Assembly (NCBI RefSeq): GCF_036373705.1 | Contig: NC_089856.1 | Location: forward strand, 411,501-475,500 | DNA: 64,000 nucleotides | Direction: 5' to 3' | Source of the DNA: Amia ocellicauda | Lineage: Eukaryota; Chordata; Actinopteri; Amiiformes; Amiidae | In this document: in pieces, positions 41,395 to 54,117 of the stretch | Layout of the letters: every line of letters starts with the position of its first letter | How positions within the stretch are numbered: the stretch's first letter is position 1 | Notes under the pieces: model-generated | The model's input: only the letters and a program-made list of their open reading frames with translations | Told to the model about the DNA's origin: nothing | Databases searched by the model: none | Program-made: the position numbers and the translations under genes

Positions 41395-44300
41395 CTACGA
41401 AGCTCCATATTGGCTGTTTTTACAAGGCGACGTCTGAAATGGTGAGGCGCACATGATGCCGGGGGCAAGTGTCCGGCCCTGGATGACATGCGGGCAAATA
41501 TGCGCTGAAGGTTTAATTATAAGGCAGACAAGTGCGTGAGCAATGGGAGGAACCCGTGGCACTGGATACACTGGACGCGCTTCTCGCACGGCGACACAGA
41601 GCCACCCTGCGGCCGGAGCGGCGGCTCATTGTCCGTGTATCTGTGCGCCGAGGCTGGGGCTCATGGGCACCGACCGATGCCAGGGAGACCCCAGAGAGAT
41701 TGCGGGAGGGGCGGGCACCGCAGCGCCGCATCCTCACACGCAGTACAGGCCTGCGTGACGGTTAACCCTCTCATGGTCCTGGAGAGAAAGTCCAGACGCC
41801 TCTACACAAAGGCCGGGCTGAGCACAGAGGACGCGCTCACACTGGCACAGACTGGGGGTACTGAGACTGGGGGGGCAGTGCATAGCTGGCTGGTTACGCA
41901 GTGGCGCATAAATGGAAATGGACACAGGCGCTCGCTTCTGTTGCCGAAGGCGGTTTGCACAAGGAAATCGATGGCGAATAATTTAATACAGGGAGGAGGA
42001 GGAGGAGGGGGCTGGGAGCGGTCGCCGGACCCTCTGGTCACTGTGCGGTTTGGTATGATGTCACTGTGCGGTTTGTGATGATGTCACTGAAGTCTCCACA
42101 TGCAGTTTTGAGATGGCGTTTGTTTTTAATTGGGCTCATATCCTCATCCTGGTCTCTTACACGTCGCTCCAAATGTCTCCGCATCTCGTTTGCGCTCCTC
42201 TCCCTCTGTGAGTTTGCGGGCGGGCCGCCTCGGTCCTGTTGGCTCCGAACAGATGCTCTAGTGTCTCTGGGCGTGTCCCCGGTGCGGTGCGGGCCGGGGC
42301 AGAACCGCCTCTCGGTGTCCCTCCTGTCCCGCAGTGTTGTGCTGCCCACCGCTGTGCGCTCTGGGGACAGGCGGTTTGTCTGGACCTTGTTATGCATTTC
42401 ACTATTGTGGTTGACAACCGTGTGTATTCACTGCGCTGTTGCACTGCTCCTCTGTTCTGTTCTAGTGTCACACTGCCTTGTGCTACAGGCTGTGATGTTG
42501 TGTGTTGCGCTGTACTGTCCTGCATCCCCAGGGTCTGTACAGCAGTACGGTGTTGTGCTGTTGTGTACCACACCCTCTGTTGTGGCGCTGAGCTTTGCCG
42601 TGCAGTGTGGAGCACCGCTCTCCTGTAGACGGGTGTGAGCTGAGGCTGTGTGTTAAATTTATATTGATTTAATCCCGCTCTGTGTTGTGAAACTGTCTGT
42701 CAGTGCTGTTGGGGGGCGGAGAGGGACATTTTGCGGTCTCGTTCCCCGCCGTGCTGTCTGTCGCTGTGGTGGCAGTGCTGTCTAGCCAATAAAGGTTTTT
42801 CAATTGAGTGAGACAGAGGCCCCTGGCACACTGGCCCGGGTTCCGGTTGTTGTCCGTTTGAAAGTGACGCACACTGGGGGCAGAGTGTTTAGACCCGGGT
42901 CAAGAGCACCCTGCCAGGGCCCACCAGCATTGACCAGGGCGGAGCGGTAGAGATGAGGCGCCACACACAGAGGACTTCCTGCCGTGACCGCAGACCTGCC
43001 CGGCTGATATGACACCGCAGGGCGAGGGGGCGGCCGACCTGCCGCACCACGTCAGAGCCAGGGGGCAAATGGGCCGATGGTGCTGGAGTGAGAGACGGAG
43101 ACGCACACTGCGAGAGAGAAGGTGGGGTGCACAGAGACCCCTTTACACCGACTGTCCTGTGAGCAGGTTGCGTCTCCAATGGGTCTTCTGTCTCGCCACA
43201 GTGGGACAGCACAGCTGAGGTGTCGGAGGGTGCTCACTGTCTCCATCTCTCATTACCCTTCTTTCTTCCTCTATCTCTTGTTTCCTTCTCACTCCTTGCC
43301 CCCCCCCCCTTGTTCTACATTTATTTTTTTTGTTGGCCCTTATAGCCTTTCTCTCATTCCTTTTCGCTCCCTCTCCTCTCCTTCATCTCTGCCTGTGTCC
43401 TGGTCCCCCCACCCGCCCATCTGTCTGTGCGTGTCGGTCGCTATTGTTCCGGCCCCTGCTGGCCACCCTTTGACCCCGGCGCGGTGTGATTGAGATCTCG
43501 GTGAAGTGGCTGGGTGCGAAGGTCACCAGCTGTGTAACAGGTGAAATATCGAACTCGACACAGGCAATAAGGAAGGGCAGACTCCAGAAGGTTCAGCGGG
43601 CATCTGTGACCAGGTCTAGTGGCACGCTGTGATTACCCCTCCATACCGTGTCCTGTGTGTTGAGGCGACGGGGGGGTGTCTGTGTGTGTGTGTAGCCGTG
43701 TCCCAACCCCTCTCAGGCAGTCTGCTCACTCACTGGGCACTAATCCCTCTGTTTACAAACACTCGCTCTCAGTGGTGGGTGGGGTCCTCTGCTCTGACGC
43801 TCCATCCCTCCAGACCCCCCTGGGCCCCTGACCCAAGACCGAGGGCCAGCGCTCTCTGCTGCTGTGGGGCGGCCCTCATCGACCGGCCTCTCGCTCCAGA
43901 TTAGTGTCAGCGTTTGTGCACAGCTAACGACCCACCTTTCTTTAATCCCCCCTTCCCCCCTCTCTCTCTCTGTCACTCTCTCACTCGGGGACAGTCTGCC
44001 GGAGCCCGGTGCTGTGGTGACGCACGACTGTGTGAGTGGGGGGGGGGGGGACTGTGTTGGGTGGCCGAGGGGGGCACATACCGCGACATTCCTGTACTGT
44101 GACCTCATGGCTGTTGTGGTGGAGGTGGCGGCTGAACTGGCACAGTAGCAAAACAAACAAATCAGACCTGACCTTCAGTTCCCCTCTGTCCCTCGCGTTT
44201 AGGAATGCTGTTGTCTGTTTGTTTCATCGGCTGTGGACCGATTCTCCTCCGAGGCCGAGGGTGTTGAGGAATTTCACTCTTTCAGATTACAATCTCTCGC

Positions 44301-44402
44301 GCTCTGTGATTCTGCAGGGGGGGAGCTCTTCATCTCTCTCTCTCGCTCTCTGCAGGCTGTTATGTAACTTTCATTAGCTACACTGTCACTGTAGAGGGGT
44401 TA

Positions 44403-44670
44403 GTTACAGTAGGGGCTGTAGTAACAGTGCAGTAGAATAGTGCTGTTACAGTAGGGGCTGTAGTAACAGTGCAGTAGAATAGTGCTGTTACAGTAGGGGC
44501 TGTAGTAACAGTGCAGTAGAATAGTGCTGTTACAGTAGGGGCTGTAGTAACAGTGCAGTAGAATAGTGCTGTTACAGTAGGGGCTGTAGTAACAGTGCAG
44601 TAGAATAGTGCTGTTACAGTAGGGGCTGTAGTAACAGTGCAGTAGAATAGTGCTGTTACAGTAGGGGTAG
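44403..44670. repeat. 42-bp tandem repeat, about 6.3 copies
   Basis: The unit starts GTTACAGTAGGGGCTGTAGT and continues AACAGTGCAGTAGAATAGTG to CT. Copies are essentially identical. It lies in intron 1 of the PRR36-like gene. The unit is internally repetitive (ACAGTA/ACAGTG words and their partial inverses TACTGT). Confidence 0.97.
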
Positions 44671-46567
44671 CTGTAAGACTCAGTGGGGGGTGCAGGCAGC
44701 AGCTGCTCTGGGGTCTCGCAGGATGTTTTGATCAGCCCCCCCTCCCCGGATGGATTTGTGTATATATTTAAGTGGACTTGTGTTCAGGTCTGCAGTCTTG
44801 TGTGTGTTTCTCTCTCTCTCTCGCTTGTGCAACACAGCCTTGTATGGACAGACTGCAGCGTAGTGCACACGCCTCCCCCTCCCTTTCTCTCTCGCTCTTG
44901 TCATTTTTTAATGACCGTTCAATTCCCTTTCCTTTCTCTCCTCCCTCCCCTCTCTGCTCTCCCACAATCCTTCCCCATCCTGTCTTCCTCTCCTGCCTGC
45001 TCCTCATCAGTGACAGTGTGTTGCTCCCCATCTCCTCCAGTGTGTCTGCCGGCTGTGTTGATGGCGATGGTATCAGATGTTCTTCCCCCCCACCCCAGCT
45101 GCAGACATTGCCAGACACCTGCCCCACCAACCCCCCCCAATCGGCGTTCCATCCGTTCCCTAAATTCCTGCCACCCTGCGCATCTACAGCTCCCAGACTG
45201 ACTGGCTGACCGGCACACAATGGGAGCTGTGTTGATCAGCATGGCGGAGAGGGGAGAGTTTGTCAACACTGTACTGGGGACTTTGTTGTCCTGGCATTTC
45301 TGCAGTGTGCATCTAATTTGACCATGAAATTGAATGTCTTGTCTTTGCGTCTCTCGCTCTCGCTGTCCCCCACCTCAGCCGGCTCCAAACACGGCTAACC
45401 AGGGCAGGAGGAGATGGGAGAGATTTGAGCTGGGGAGGAGAGGGGAGATGCGGGTGACCTGATTACAGAGGGGCAGGTGGCGTGCGTGTCGAGCAAAATC
45501 GGATGCCCTCACAATGCGCGGTGCTGCAGCTCGAAGCCATGTAGTGCCAGGCTGGCTCCTCCGCACTGAAGCAGCACCTGCGCCGGTGTTTCCTTCAGCT
45601 GGCGGGGAATGTTATCGGCTCCGTTGGCGATCTGATGTGGGCGGTGCATGAGCGGGGGTGTGCTGGGATCTCGCCCCGCAGTGTGACCGCGATGCAGATA
45701 CAGAAGAAATGCCAACCAGTCATGACTTACTGCTCTCTGATCAGGGCAGTGCTTCAGTGTTTGCCTACACTTTATAGGGGTCTGATAATGTGGACTATAG
45801 TATAGGGTAGGGCCCGGACTGGAGCAGTTCTGTGCGACTACAGTATAGTATAGTGTAGTATAGGGAAGGGCCCAAACTGGAGCCAGCGCTGACTCATCCT
45901 GACAAACTGGTTACATGTGTTGACGCCGTGGTGCAGGAGAACAAAGTTACGCTTCAGTGCTGCCTGAGATACAGTGGCGCGCGCTCGCGCTCTCGCTCTC
46001 CCCTGAAGCCTGTGAGCGCAGTACACAGTACACTCTCCTCAGACAGGTTACAGCACTGACCTCCTGCAGGAATGGCACACCTTGTCCAGACAGGCACCCA
46101 CACCCCGTCTCTGTTTATTCCAAGTGGGGTTGTTGTAGGTGTTGGATCACGAGCTTTGGGTTTTTACTGAAGTCTGTGGTTCTTGCATCTGTTTTGCTTG
46201 TTTTCAGTGGAGTGTAATGTGTGCGGGGGGGTGTGTTTTGTTTCTTATTCATTGCCGTTTGATGAAGATGGTTGTCTGTGTTGGGGGGGTAGGGAGAGGA
46301 TAAACAGTAGGGGGGGCCTATATAGGGTATATTGTGTAGTGCAGTACAGTGTGGTGCAGAGGGATAAACAGCGAGGCGAGAGGTCACTGCGCTGAGGGGC
46401 GGTCCTGGACCTGCTGCCGGCCCTGTGATACGTCCCCCCTCCTTGATCACTCACTCCCCGTCTCCTCTCCCTCTGCAGGCCAGCCAGCCGTCCGCAGCAC
46501 GAGGCTTACATCCCGGACCCACCCGTGACCAGCCCAGTGACCGACGACGCCGGAGCTGCTGGGGGAG

Positions 46568-49500
46568 ATGAAGCCGGATGGGGTTGCCACGGCAGCTATG
46601 CAACCTACAGACGTTCTGGAGGCGGGGCCTGTCATCGAGGAGGCGGGGCCTGTCGACAAGACAGCACCTGTAGGGGAGCAGCCTCCAAAGGCAGAGACCC
46701 CGCCCCCCTCGGAGCAGCCAGTTGTCGCACAGCAGCCGACTGCAACAGAGACGGTGCCCTCTGAGGCCAAGGAGGGGAACAGCAAGCCCGCCACCCCTAA
46801 AGCCAAGACAAAAGGCCCGGCCGCAGGTCCCGCCAAACCGAAGCCCGGTACCACTGTGGGGAAGACGGCCGCAGCCTCCCGACCTGGCACAGCCCAGAGC
46901 CGCACCCTGAACGGGGTCCAGAAGCCTCTGTCCAACGGGGTGGCCACCAAGAAAGCCAACCCCACTGCGTTGGAGAAGAAGAAGCCCTCCGCCGCCTCCA
47001 CGGCCACCAAGAGACCTGGCAGCAGTGCACCCGCCTCCCCGGCCGGCACTGCCGCCAAGGCAGCCGACAGGAAGCCCGTGGGAGCCCCCCGCCCCGCCTC
47101 GGCTCCCGCACCCGGGACCAATGGGGTGAAGACTGGGGTGGCAGCGGCCCAGCCCAGCCGGAAGGTGCCTGGAGTCACCAACACTGCCAGGGTGCGGCCC
47201 AACACTGCCGGTAGGTCCAGTGTGATGGCAAATGTTTGTGTGTGACACCGCCCCGCCCCCGTCTCCCAGAGCAGGTCCAGACTCCTCATCTCTCCCTCTC
47301 TCTCTGGCTCGGGCCCTATCCTTGCCTCTCTCTCTCTCCCTCAGAGCCTGCGCTACAGGCCTCGTTTACTGCACTTGGGCGCCTGCGAACTCGTTCAATA
47401 GTTCACTCCCTGCGCGTGTTCATCGGAACATGCAGCTGCTCCTGCGGTTCTTATTTTTCTCCCTTTGCAATCGGATACATTAATCAGTCACTAGTGTTGA
47501 GGCTCTGCGTGTAAAACACATGACACAGGTGATCGGCGCGCAGTGCGCGGGTCGTGTGGCGGCTTGCTGCCGGTGCATTGGCTCTGACTGGAGGGGCGGG
47601 GCTAGGCTGGGCGCTACTCGCCTTCTGGGCAGGGAGAGGAAGGTAGGGCAGAGCAGGGGGAGGGGGCGGCAGCAGCAGCAGCAGCAGCAAGTGAGTTATA
47701 CCCTGGAGGTGCCTGACTGAGGACTCTGTTCTGCTCAGTTTCATTTCTGTCTCCCCCACTTCCTCAGGGCTCACGTGCACTGCTCCCTCTCCTCACTCTC
47801 CCTCTCTCTCTCTCTCATCAGCAGTCATTAAATGTCGCCTGTAATTGATATCAGCCGTGTGACTGTGAAGTCTCTCCAGCTCCTCCTGCACTCTGCTGCT
47901 CATTTCCTGTCCCCCCTGCCCGCCCACTTGTGCAGTTGTCAGTTTTTCCCTCCCCCTCACCCCTCTCTCAATATTCATCCCCCTCTCTCTCCCCAGGTCC
48001 CAGACCCAGCTCCACTGTGCCTTCCAAAAACACTGCAGCCGTGACCAAACCCGAGAGGCCAGCTGCTTCTAAGACAAGGTAAGCAGCCAATTGTGTGGTC
48101 TGGCTGGCAGCCCGACTTCCCCGCCTCTCCCATCCTATGAGGACAGGAGTGGGCGGAGTTAGATCCTTGACAGTTAAACAGTGCAGTGTACCGGGGGAAG
48201 TGTGCGTCAAGATGTCGGGCAGCTGCTGATGTGTGCGAATGTGTGTCTGTTGTGGAAAACATGAAACCTGTGCCTCCCAGGGATTCGCTGTAAGGCGTGT
48301 GGGTCTGACAGATCTGTATCTGACGGGGGTCCTGCATGTTCATGGGATTTGCACGATGCAGATGCTGCTCCAACACACTGGCGGTATTGTGCGCTCACTC
48401 TACACCCCCCACAGTGATTTGTGCTGCAGCCCCACAGCCAGGTGTGCGAATCCCTTTCTCTCGCATCCTGCCTCCCGCTCGCTCGCTCCCTGCCTCCCTC
48501 CCGCTTGCTCGCTCGCTCCCTCCGTCCCTCTCGCACTCTCCCTGCCTCCCTCCCTACGTGTCTCTCGCTTGTTCTTGCGCTCTGTCAGGTCACATCCTGC
48601 TTATCAGTTCATTTGATATAACCAGAAAACGCCCTTCTTCTCCAGCAGTAAGATTCCTCCACTCCTCTCTAATTCTAGATCATTCTTGTCTCGTCGTCTC
48701 CTGCCCTGTTTTCCCCTCCTTTTGCTCTGTCTGTTTCACGCCTCCTGGATGGCCCCCCCATGCTCGACCTTCACACCATTGTGTGTATAATGCAGCCCCT
48801 GAATTGCGACTCGGTCTGTTTTGTTCTGTCAGGCCTGCGACTGGCACAGCTGCCCCTCCACGCTCTGTTCCCACTGCGGCTGCATCCAAGCCCACGGCGT
48901 CCTCCAGCCGGCCGCCCTCCTCCAGGCCCAGTGCGGCGGCGGCCCCTGGTGGCCGGAGTGCAGCATTGCAGCCCAACAAGAGTGCCACAGCCCCAGCCAA
49001 GAAAGGTACGGGTCAAGGGATCGTGTTGGGCATCTCCTGCTCTCTTTGCTCTCCTCCTCCTCCTCCCCCCCGTCCTCCCTTCTCCCTGTTGCCAGTCCAC
49101 AGGATCTCTGTCCGGCCTTTACCAGGGTTTCATTTAAATTTATCGGGTTCTCTCCCTCCCCATCCCAGAGCCGCGATGGAATACTGGTGTCCGGTGTGTA
49201 GTGCATGTGTAGTAACCTCCTTCTCTCCCTCCTCCCCCGCCCCCTCCTCCTCCTCCTTCTCCTCCTCTCTCCCCAGATGTCGTCAGCAAGCCAGCGCCAG
49301 TGCCCAGGAAACCCGCTGCCGCCACCGCCCCCATCACTAAATCCAACACCACCGCCCCAGCCAAGACAGCCAAACCGGAGCGGACCCGACCTGGTGGTGC
49401 GGTCCGGCTTGCGGCTGACCCGGCAAAACGTCCCACCACCGCCACCACGGCCGCCGGGACCAAGACCGGCACCACAGACAAGCCGGCCCGCCCCAAGCCC

Positions 49501-52500
49501 TGTCCCCCCTCCGCCGCCAGCCCCCGTGCCCCCCCCGGCCGCGCCGCCCTCTCCAAGACCACCACGCCCAGTCCGCGCAAACCGGTGGGCAGCAGCGCCC
49601 CCATGCCAGTGCGCCGCGCCCCCAAACCCACACAGACCGTCCTGCCACTGGGCGCCGGCGGGCAGCTGGCCCAGAAAACGGAGTTGGCAAAGTCTGACGC
49701 AGGCGATGCTGCTGCTGTCGCCCCAGGACCAGAAGCAGAACCCGCCCATGTCCCAGAAGACCTTCAGTTGCCCTCAGTTACCCCTACCCCGGCCGATGTG
49801 ACTCCTGAGGCCGAACCAGCACGGACCCCGGAAGCCCCCCAGGCCCCAGAGATGGACACGCCTCAGATTGATGCGATTACATCATCTCCTGCCCTCGCAG
49901 GCCCGCCCCCCCCACCACTGGTGCCGGAGGGAGCAGTGGATACAGAGACCCCAACCGCCCCAGGACCCTTGCCCACGGCGCCCCCACCTGCAGACCTCAC
50001 ACCAGAGAGCAGGCCCCCCCTGGCAGAGGAGGAGCCCTCTAGCCCCACCCCCCCTGCTGTAACCCCCGAGAGCCCGGCCAGAGCCTGGGAAGGGCTTGAG
50101 AAAGAGGAGGGAGTTGGGGAGACCGAGGCGCCAGCAAGGCGAGAAGCTGAGGTGCTGAGGACCTCCCTGCCGACCCCCGTTGAGGAAGAGGAGGAAGAGG
50201 GAGGAGCCGGAGGCCATCGTGCAGAGATCGAGAAAGCAGAGGAAGAGATCAATGATGACAACGAAGAGGAGGAGGAGGAAGAGGAAGAAGGGAGGGAGGG
50301 CAGCCAGCCCGTGTCCGTTTCGGAGATGAGCGAGACGCAGCCCACTGAGGAGGAGGAGGGAGACGAGGGGTTCGGACACGGGGCGGGGGCGGGCGGAGCC
50401 GCAGGGGGCCGAGCAGTAGAGCTCAGCGAGTCCCAGGGGGCCACGCTCACCTCGGAGGTGGACGAGTCCGAGGATGTGAGCTGCAGCCAGCCGGGCCTGT
50501 CTGAGCTCAGCGCCCCGCAGTCGGACCCGGGGCTCCTGGAGGGCACGGAGAGCATTGACGAGCTGGGCGACGCCAGCCTGAAGGGTGCGGAGGGGGAGGG
50601 TGTGTCTGCCGGGTCACCCGACATAGAGACTGTGCCCGAGATCCCCGCTCATGGAGAGGAGGACGAGGAGGAGGAAGGAGACTACGTGTGCGACATGGAT
50701 GTGGGCTCGGAGAGGGTGGAGGCCCCGAGGAGGAGGCGGGAGGAAGAGGAGGAGGAGGACGACGAGGACGTGGAGATGGCCAGCGAGGGCGTGACGGAGA
50801 GTGGGCTGGAGAGCTACGGCAACGCGGACGAGGACGACTTCGCTGAGGACGACCGGGCGGTGGACAACCTGAACCGCTGCCCCCCGGCCTCGCCCCCGCT
50901 CCCCCCTGCCCAGGCCTGGGCCCACAGCAACCCCTTCTCCCAGCCCTGGGCTCCGCGGGACCTGGAGGACGATGACACCACCCTTACAGACCCGCCCCAG
51001 GGCTCCGCCCCTGCGGGCACGCCCCCCCAGTCGCCCGCGCAGGCATGGCTGGAGCACAGCAGTGCTGTTGCTGCCGCCACCCCCCCTCGCGGCCTGGGCG
51101 CTGATCTGCCCTCCCCCTCCCATGAACCCGAGTCCTCCCCCATGGAGTGTGTAGCGGGACCTCCCAGCTTCTTCCCCGACTTGCCTTCCTCTGCCACCCA
51201 GGGTGCTCTGCGGGCCGATGCGAAGGACGAAATGGTGCCCACTGCGCTGACTGCTGCCTGCCTCTCTCCCTCCCCTTCTGCCCCCGCCGCCCCCACTGTC
51301 GCCTGCCTCTCCCCCTCTGCCCCCGGGCCCCTCCCCGAGCACGGGCTGTCCCAGTCCAGTACGCTGAGTGGCGCTGAGCTGGCTGCCCACAGCAGCAGCG
51401 AGACGAGCACACCGGAGGAGCTGAGGGACTACGACAGCAGCTCAGGGGTGGAGTCCCGCTCCGAGGACAAGCTGGAGGAGCCGGTGCCCGAGCCGACCCG
51501 GGCCCAGACTGCCGCACCCGAGCTGGAGCAGGACCTGGGCATCCACCTGGAGAAGGGAGACGATGAGGAGGAAGAGGAGGGGGTTGAAGGGGAGGAAGAG
51601 GCGGAGACCCTGCCCGCCGATGAGATCCTAGGAGACCCCCCCACAGAGCCTGCCTCCGCCCCCTCGTCCTCCTCATCCTCCGCCGCCTCGGAAGAAGAGG
51701 CGAGCGACACGGAGGGCGAGATGCAGATCAACGACCCCGAGGCCGACGGAATCGACAACCTGGCGTTCGAGACGAAGCCGGGCACTGGGGCGGCCGCGGG
51801 GCCTGGGGAGACGCCGGCCAATCGCGCTTCCCCGAACTCGGCCGCCGCCCTGTCCTCCGTCCAGGAGGCGGAGGAGACGAGCCTGCCGGGTGAGGGGGAT
51901 GCAGACGGGGACGCGGACGCTGACTCGGCGGCCTCCTACGTCTTCGACTGCACCTCTGTGTCCAATGCCCAGTCCACCACGGACAGCTGCGGCAAGAGCC
52001 CCGGCATCTTCTCCCTGGAGAACGAGGAGCAGCTGCCAGAGGAGGCCAAGGATCTCTCACTCATCCAGGAGCTCAACCTGGCTGTGGGGGAGGGCAAGAC
52101 CTTGGGTGTGGCTGTGCCGGACGACCTGCCTCTGCTCCCTGCCCTGCAGGGGGTGCCGCCGCCTGGGGAGCGTGGGCCGGAGCTGGAGTACATGCTGTGT
52201 GGGAAACCGGGCGCCGGCTCCGACCCAGACTTCCCTGGGAGCGCTGGCAGGGGGGGGTCCTCCTCCTCGCCTCCCGACTCGGCCGAGGAAAACTCGTCCT
52301 CGTCCCCGGCCTCCGGGGGGGAGGGCGACCCCGTGCCGTCCTACTACTCAACGGTTTGCGAAAAGACTGATATTGGGCTGGCAGGTAACGTATAAACCCG
52401 CGCTCCTTCGCGTCTTAGTGTTGTGCGTTTGTTTCCTGGTCAGAGAGGAAGATGGGGGAGGAGAGAGAGAGAGAGAGAGAGATGGGGATGAAATGACTGA

Positions 52501-53021
52501 AAGATCCATAATTGTTCCATGATTGTATCTGTGCCATTCTCCCAGCATTACTATGACCATCTCCATTGATTTTTATACGGCTTGAACTCCTGTATGTGCA
52601 ATAGCTATTATTACTACTCTTACTACTGCTAGAACTGTCTCCGTTCATTAACACGACACACACCCCCGCTCCCCCAGGCATGGACAGTCCGCCCAGTTTG
52701 ACAAGCTCTTAAGTGACTGAAAGAAAAGATGGGGAAAAAAGAGGAAAGAGAGAGGGATTGTATGAACTCTTTTCCTTCTGTATTTATCCTGCTGTTTTTA
52801 CCGGAGAGAGAAGCTTTTGTATTTGTTTTGAAATTATAATCTGTACAAATCTGTCCCTAACCCCCCTCTACACACACCCTCTTCGCCTTCATTGTGTAAG
52901 ATTAATTTGTATTTTTTTTTGATTGTTTGAGAATTTACATTAGCTTTGAATAAAGATTAGATATTTAACATGACGCCATCCTTCCTGGACAGTGTTTATT
53001 TAACTTCGGGTCTGTGTCTGT

Positions 53022-53073
<52 letters not shown>

Positions 53074-54081
53074 CTCTCGTGTCCACTGTTCCCTGGTCTC
53101 GAGTCGTTGTGCGGCTCTGTCCCTGCCCTGTCTCCCGGCGCTGTGTACCCCACAGACTCCCCTGTAAGAGATCCTGGCGGGCTTGTAAACGGGTCCGCTG
53201 CTGCTTCCGGATCCCAGCTAGTGGTTTGGTGTGTGTGGTTTGAGTGGGCGGAGTTTTGTGTGCAACAGGAAGTTGTATTTCACTCTGCGTGGCCCCTGTG
53301 TGAGTCACGGCTCCTGGATCTCCGTGCGGGAGAGTTGCTGTAGATTTATATCGTGAAGGACGGAGCCCCTGGCTACCCCTGATCTCATCCCTTCCCTGGG
53401 GTGCCACTGATCTTGGTCTATTCTCGTCCCCGGGGGTCCGCCGCACCGGTCCTCGTGCCTCGGTGTGGCCGGCCCCCAGCAGCAGGCAGTGACGTTGCCC
53501 AGCTCTCGCATCCTGTATTACTGCATTCATGTCTTTGGTCTCTGGCTCCCACCTCTTGGATTTGATTGGTAGGGTTTCAGAATGATTTGTTCTTTAAGTG
53601 AAGATATGGAATGCGAGCCTTCTGGGTGAATTAGTGCGTGCGGATCGGGTGCGAGGGGGCCGGCCTCTGTGACGGGGGAGGGTTGAACTAGGAAATAGAT
53701 TTTTTCTGATCATTTTAGCTTGATTTTTCAGCATGTCCCCCTTCCAGGGGTTATTTTGAAGGCAGACCTGTTTTCCAGGGTGGTGGGTTTTCCTGGTGCT
53801 CTGGGATGAGACGGGTTTGGGGGGGAGGGCCGTGTGCAACACCAGTAGGGGCTGCTGGAATATCCGCTCTCTTCACCCATTGTCCCCCTCCGCAGTCTCT
53901 CCCTGAGGTCCGAGATGTCATCAGTCACCTCCCCCCCTCTGGTCCGATGCTCCTCCCTCTGGCTCTTTGACTGGGGGGGCAATGAACTGTTGGCTACCAC
54001 ACTCCCCCCCCCCCCCCCCCCCCCCCTCCGTGACCTATACCGAAGAGGGGCTCTGCTGCAGTTACACAGCCAGCACATGCA

Positions 54082-54117
<36 letters not shown>

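Noticed and set aside
44403..44670. Array with regular units that might suggest a CRISPR
   Set aside because: The 42-bp units are contiguous with no unique spacers, in a vertebrate intron.
49140..49749. Long antisense and alternative-frame open frames over the PRR36-like exon, and similarly at 50614-51821
   Set aside because: GC-rich coding sequence lacks stops in other frames. The + frame carries the recognisable blocks and proper splice phases, and the others do not.
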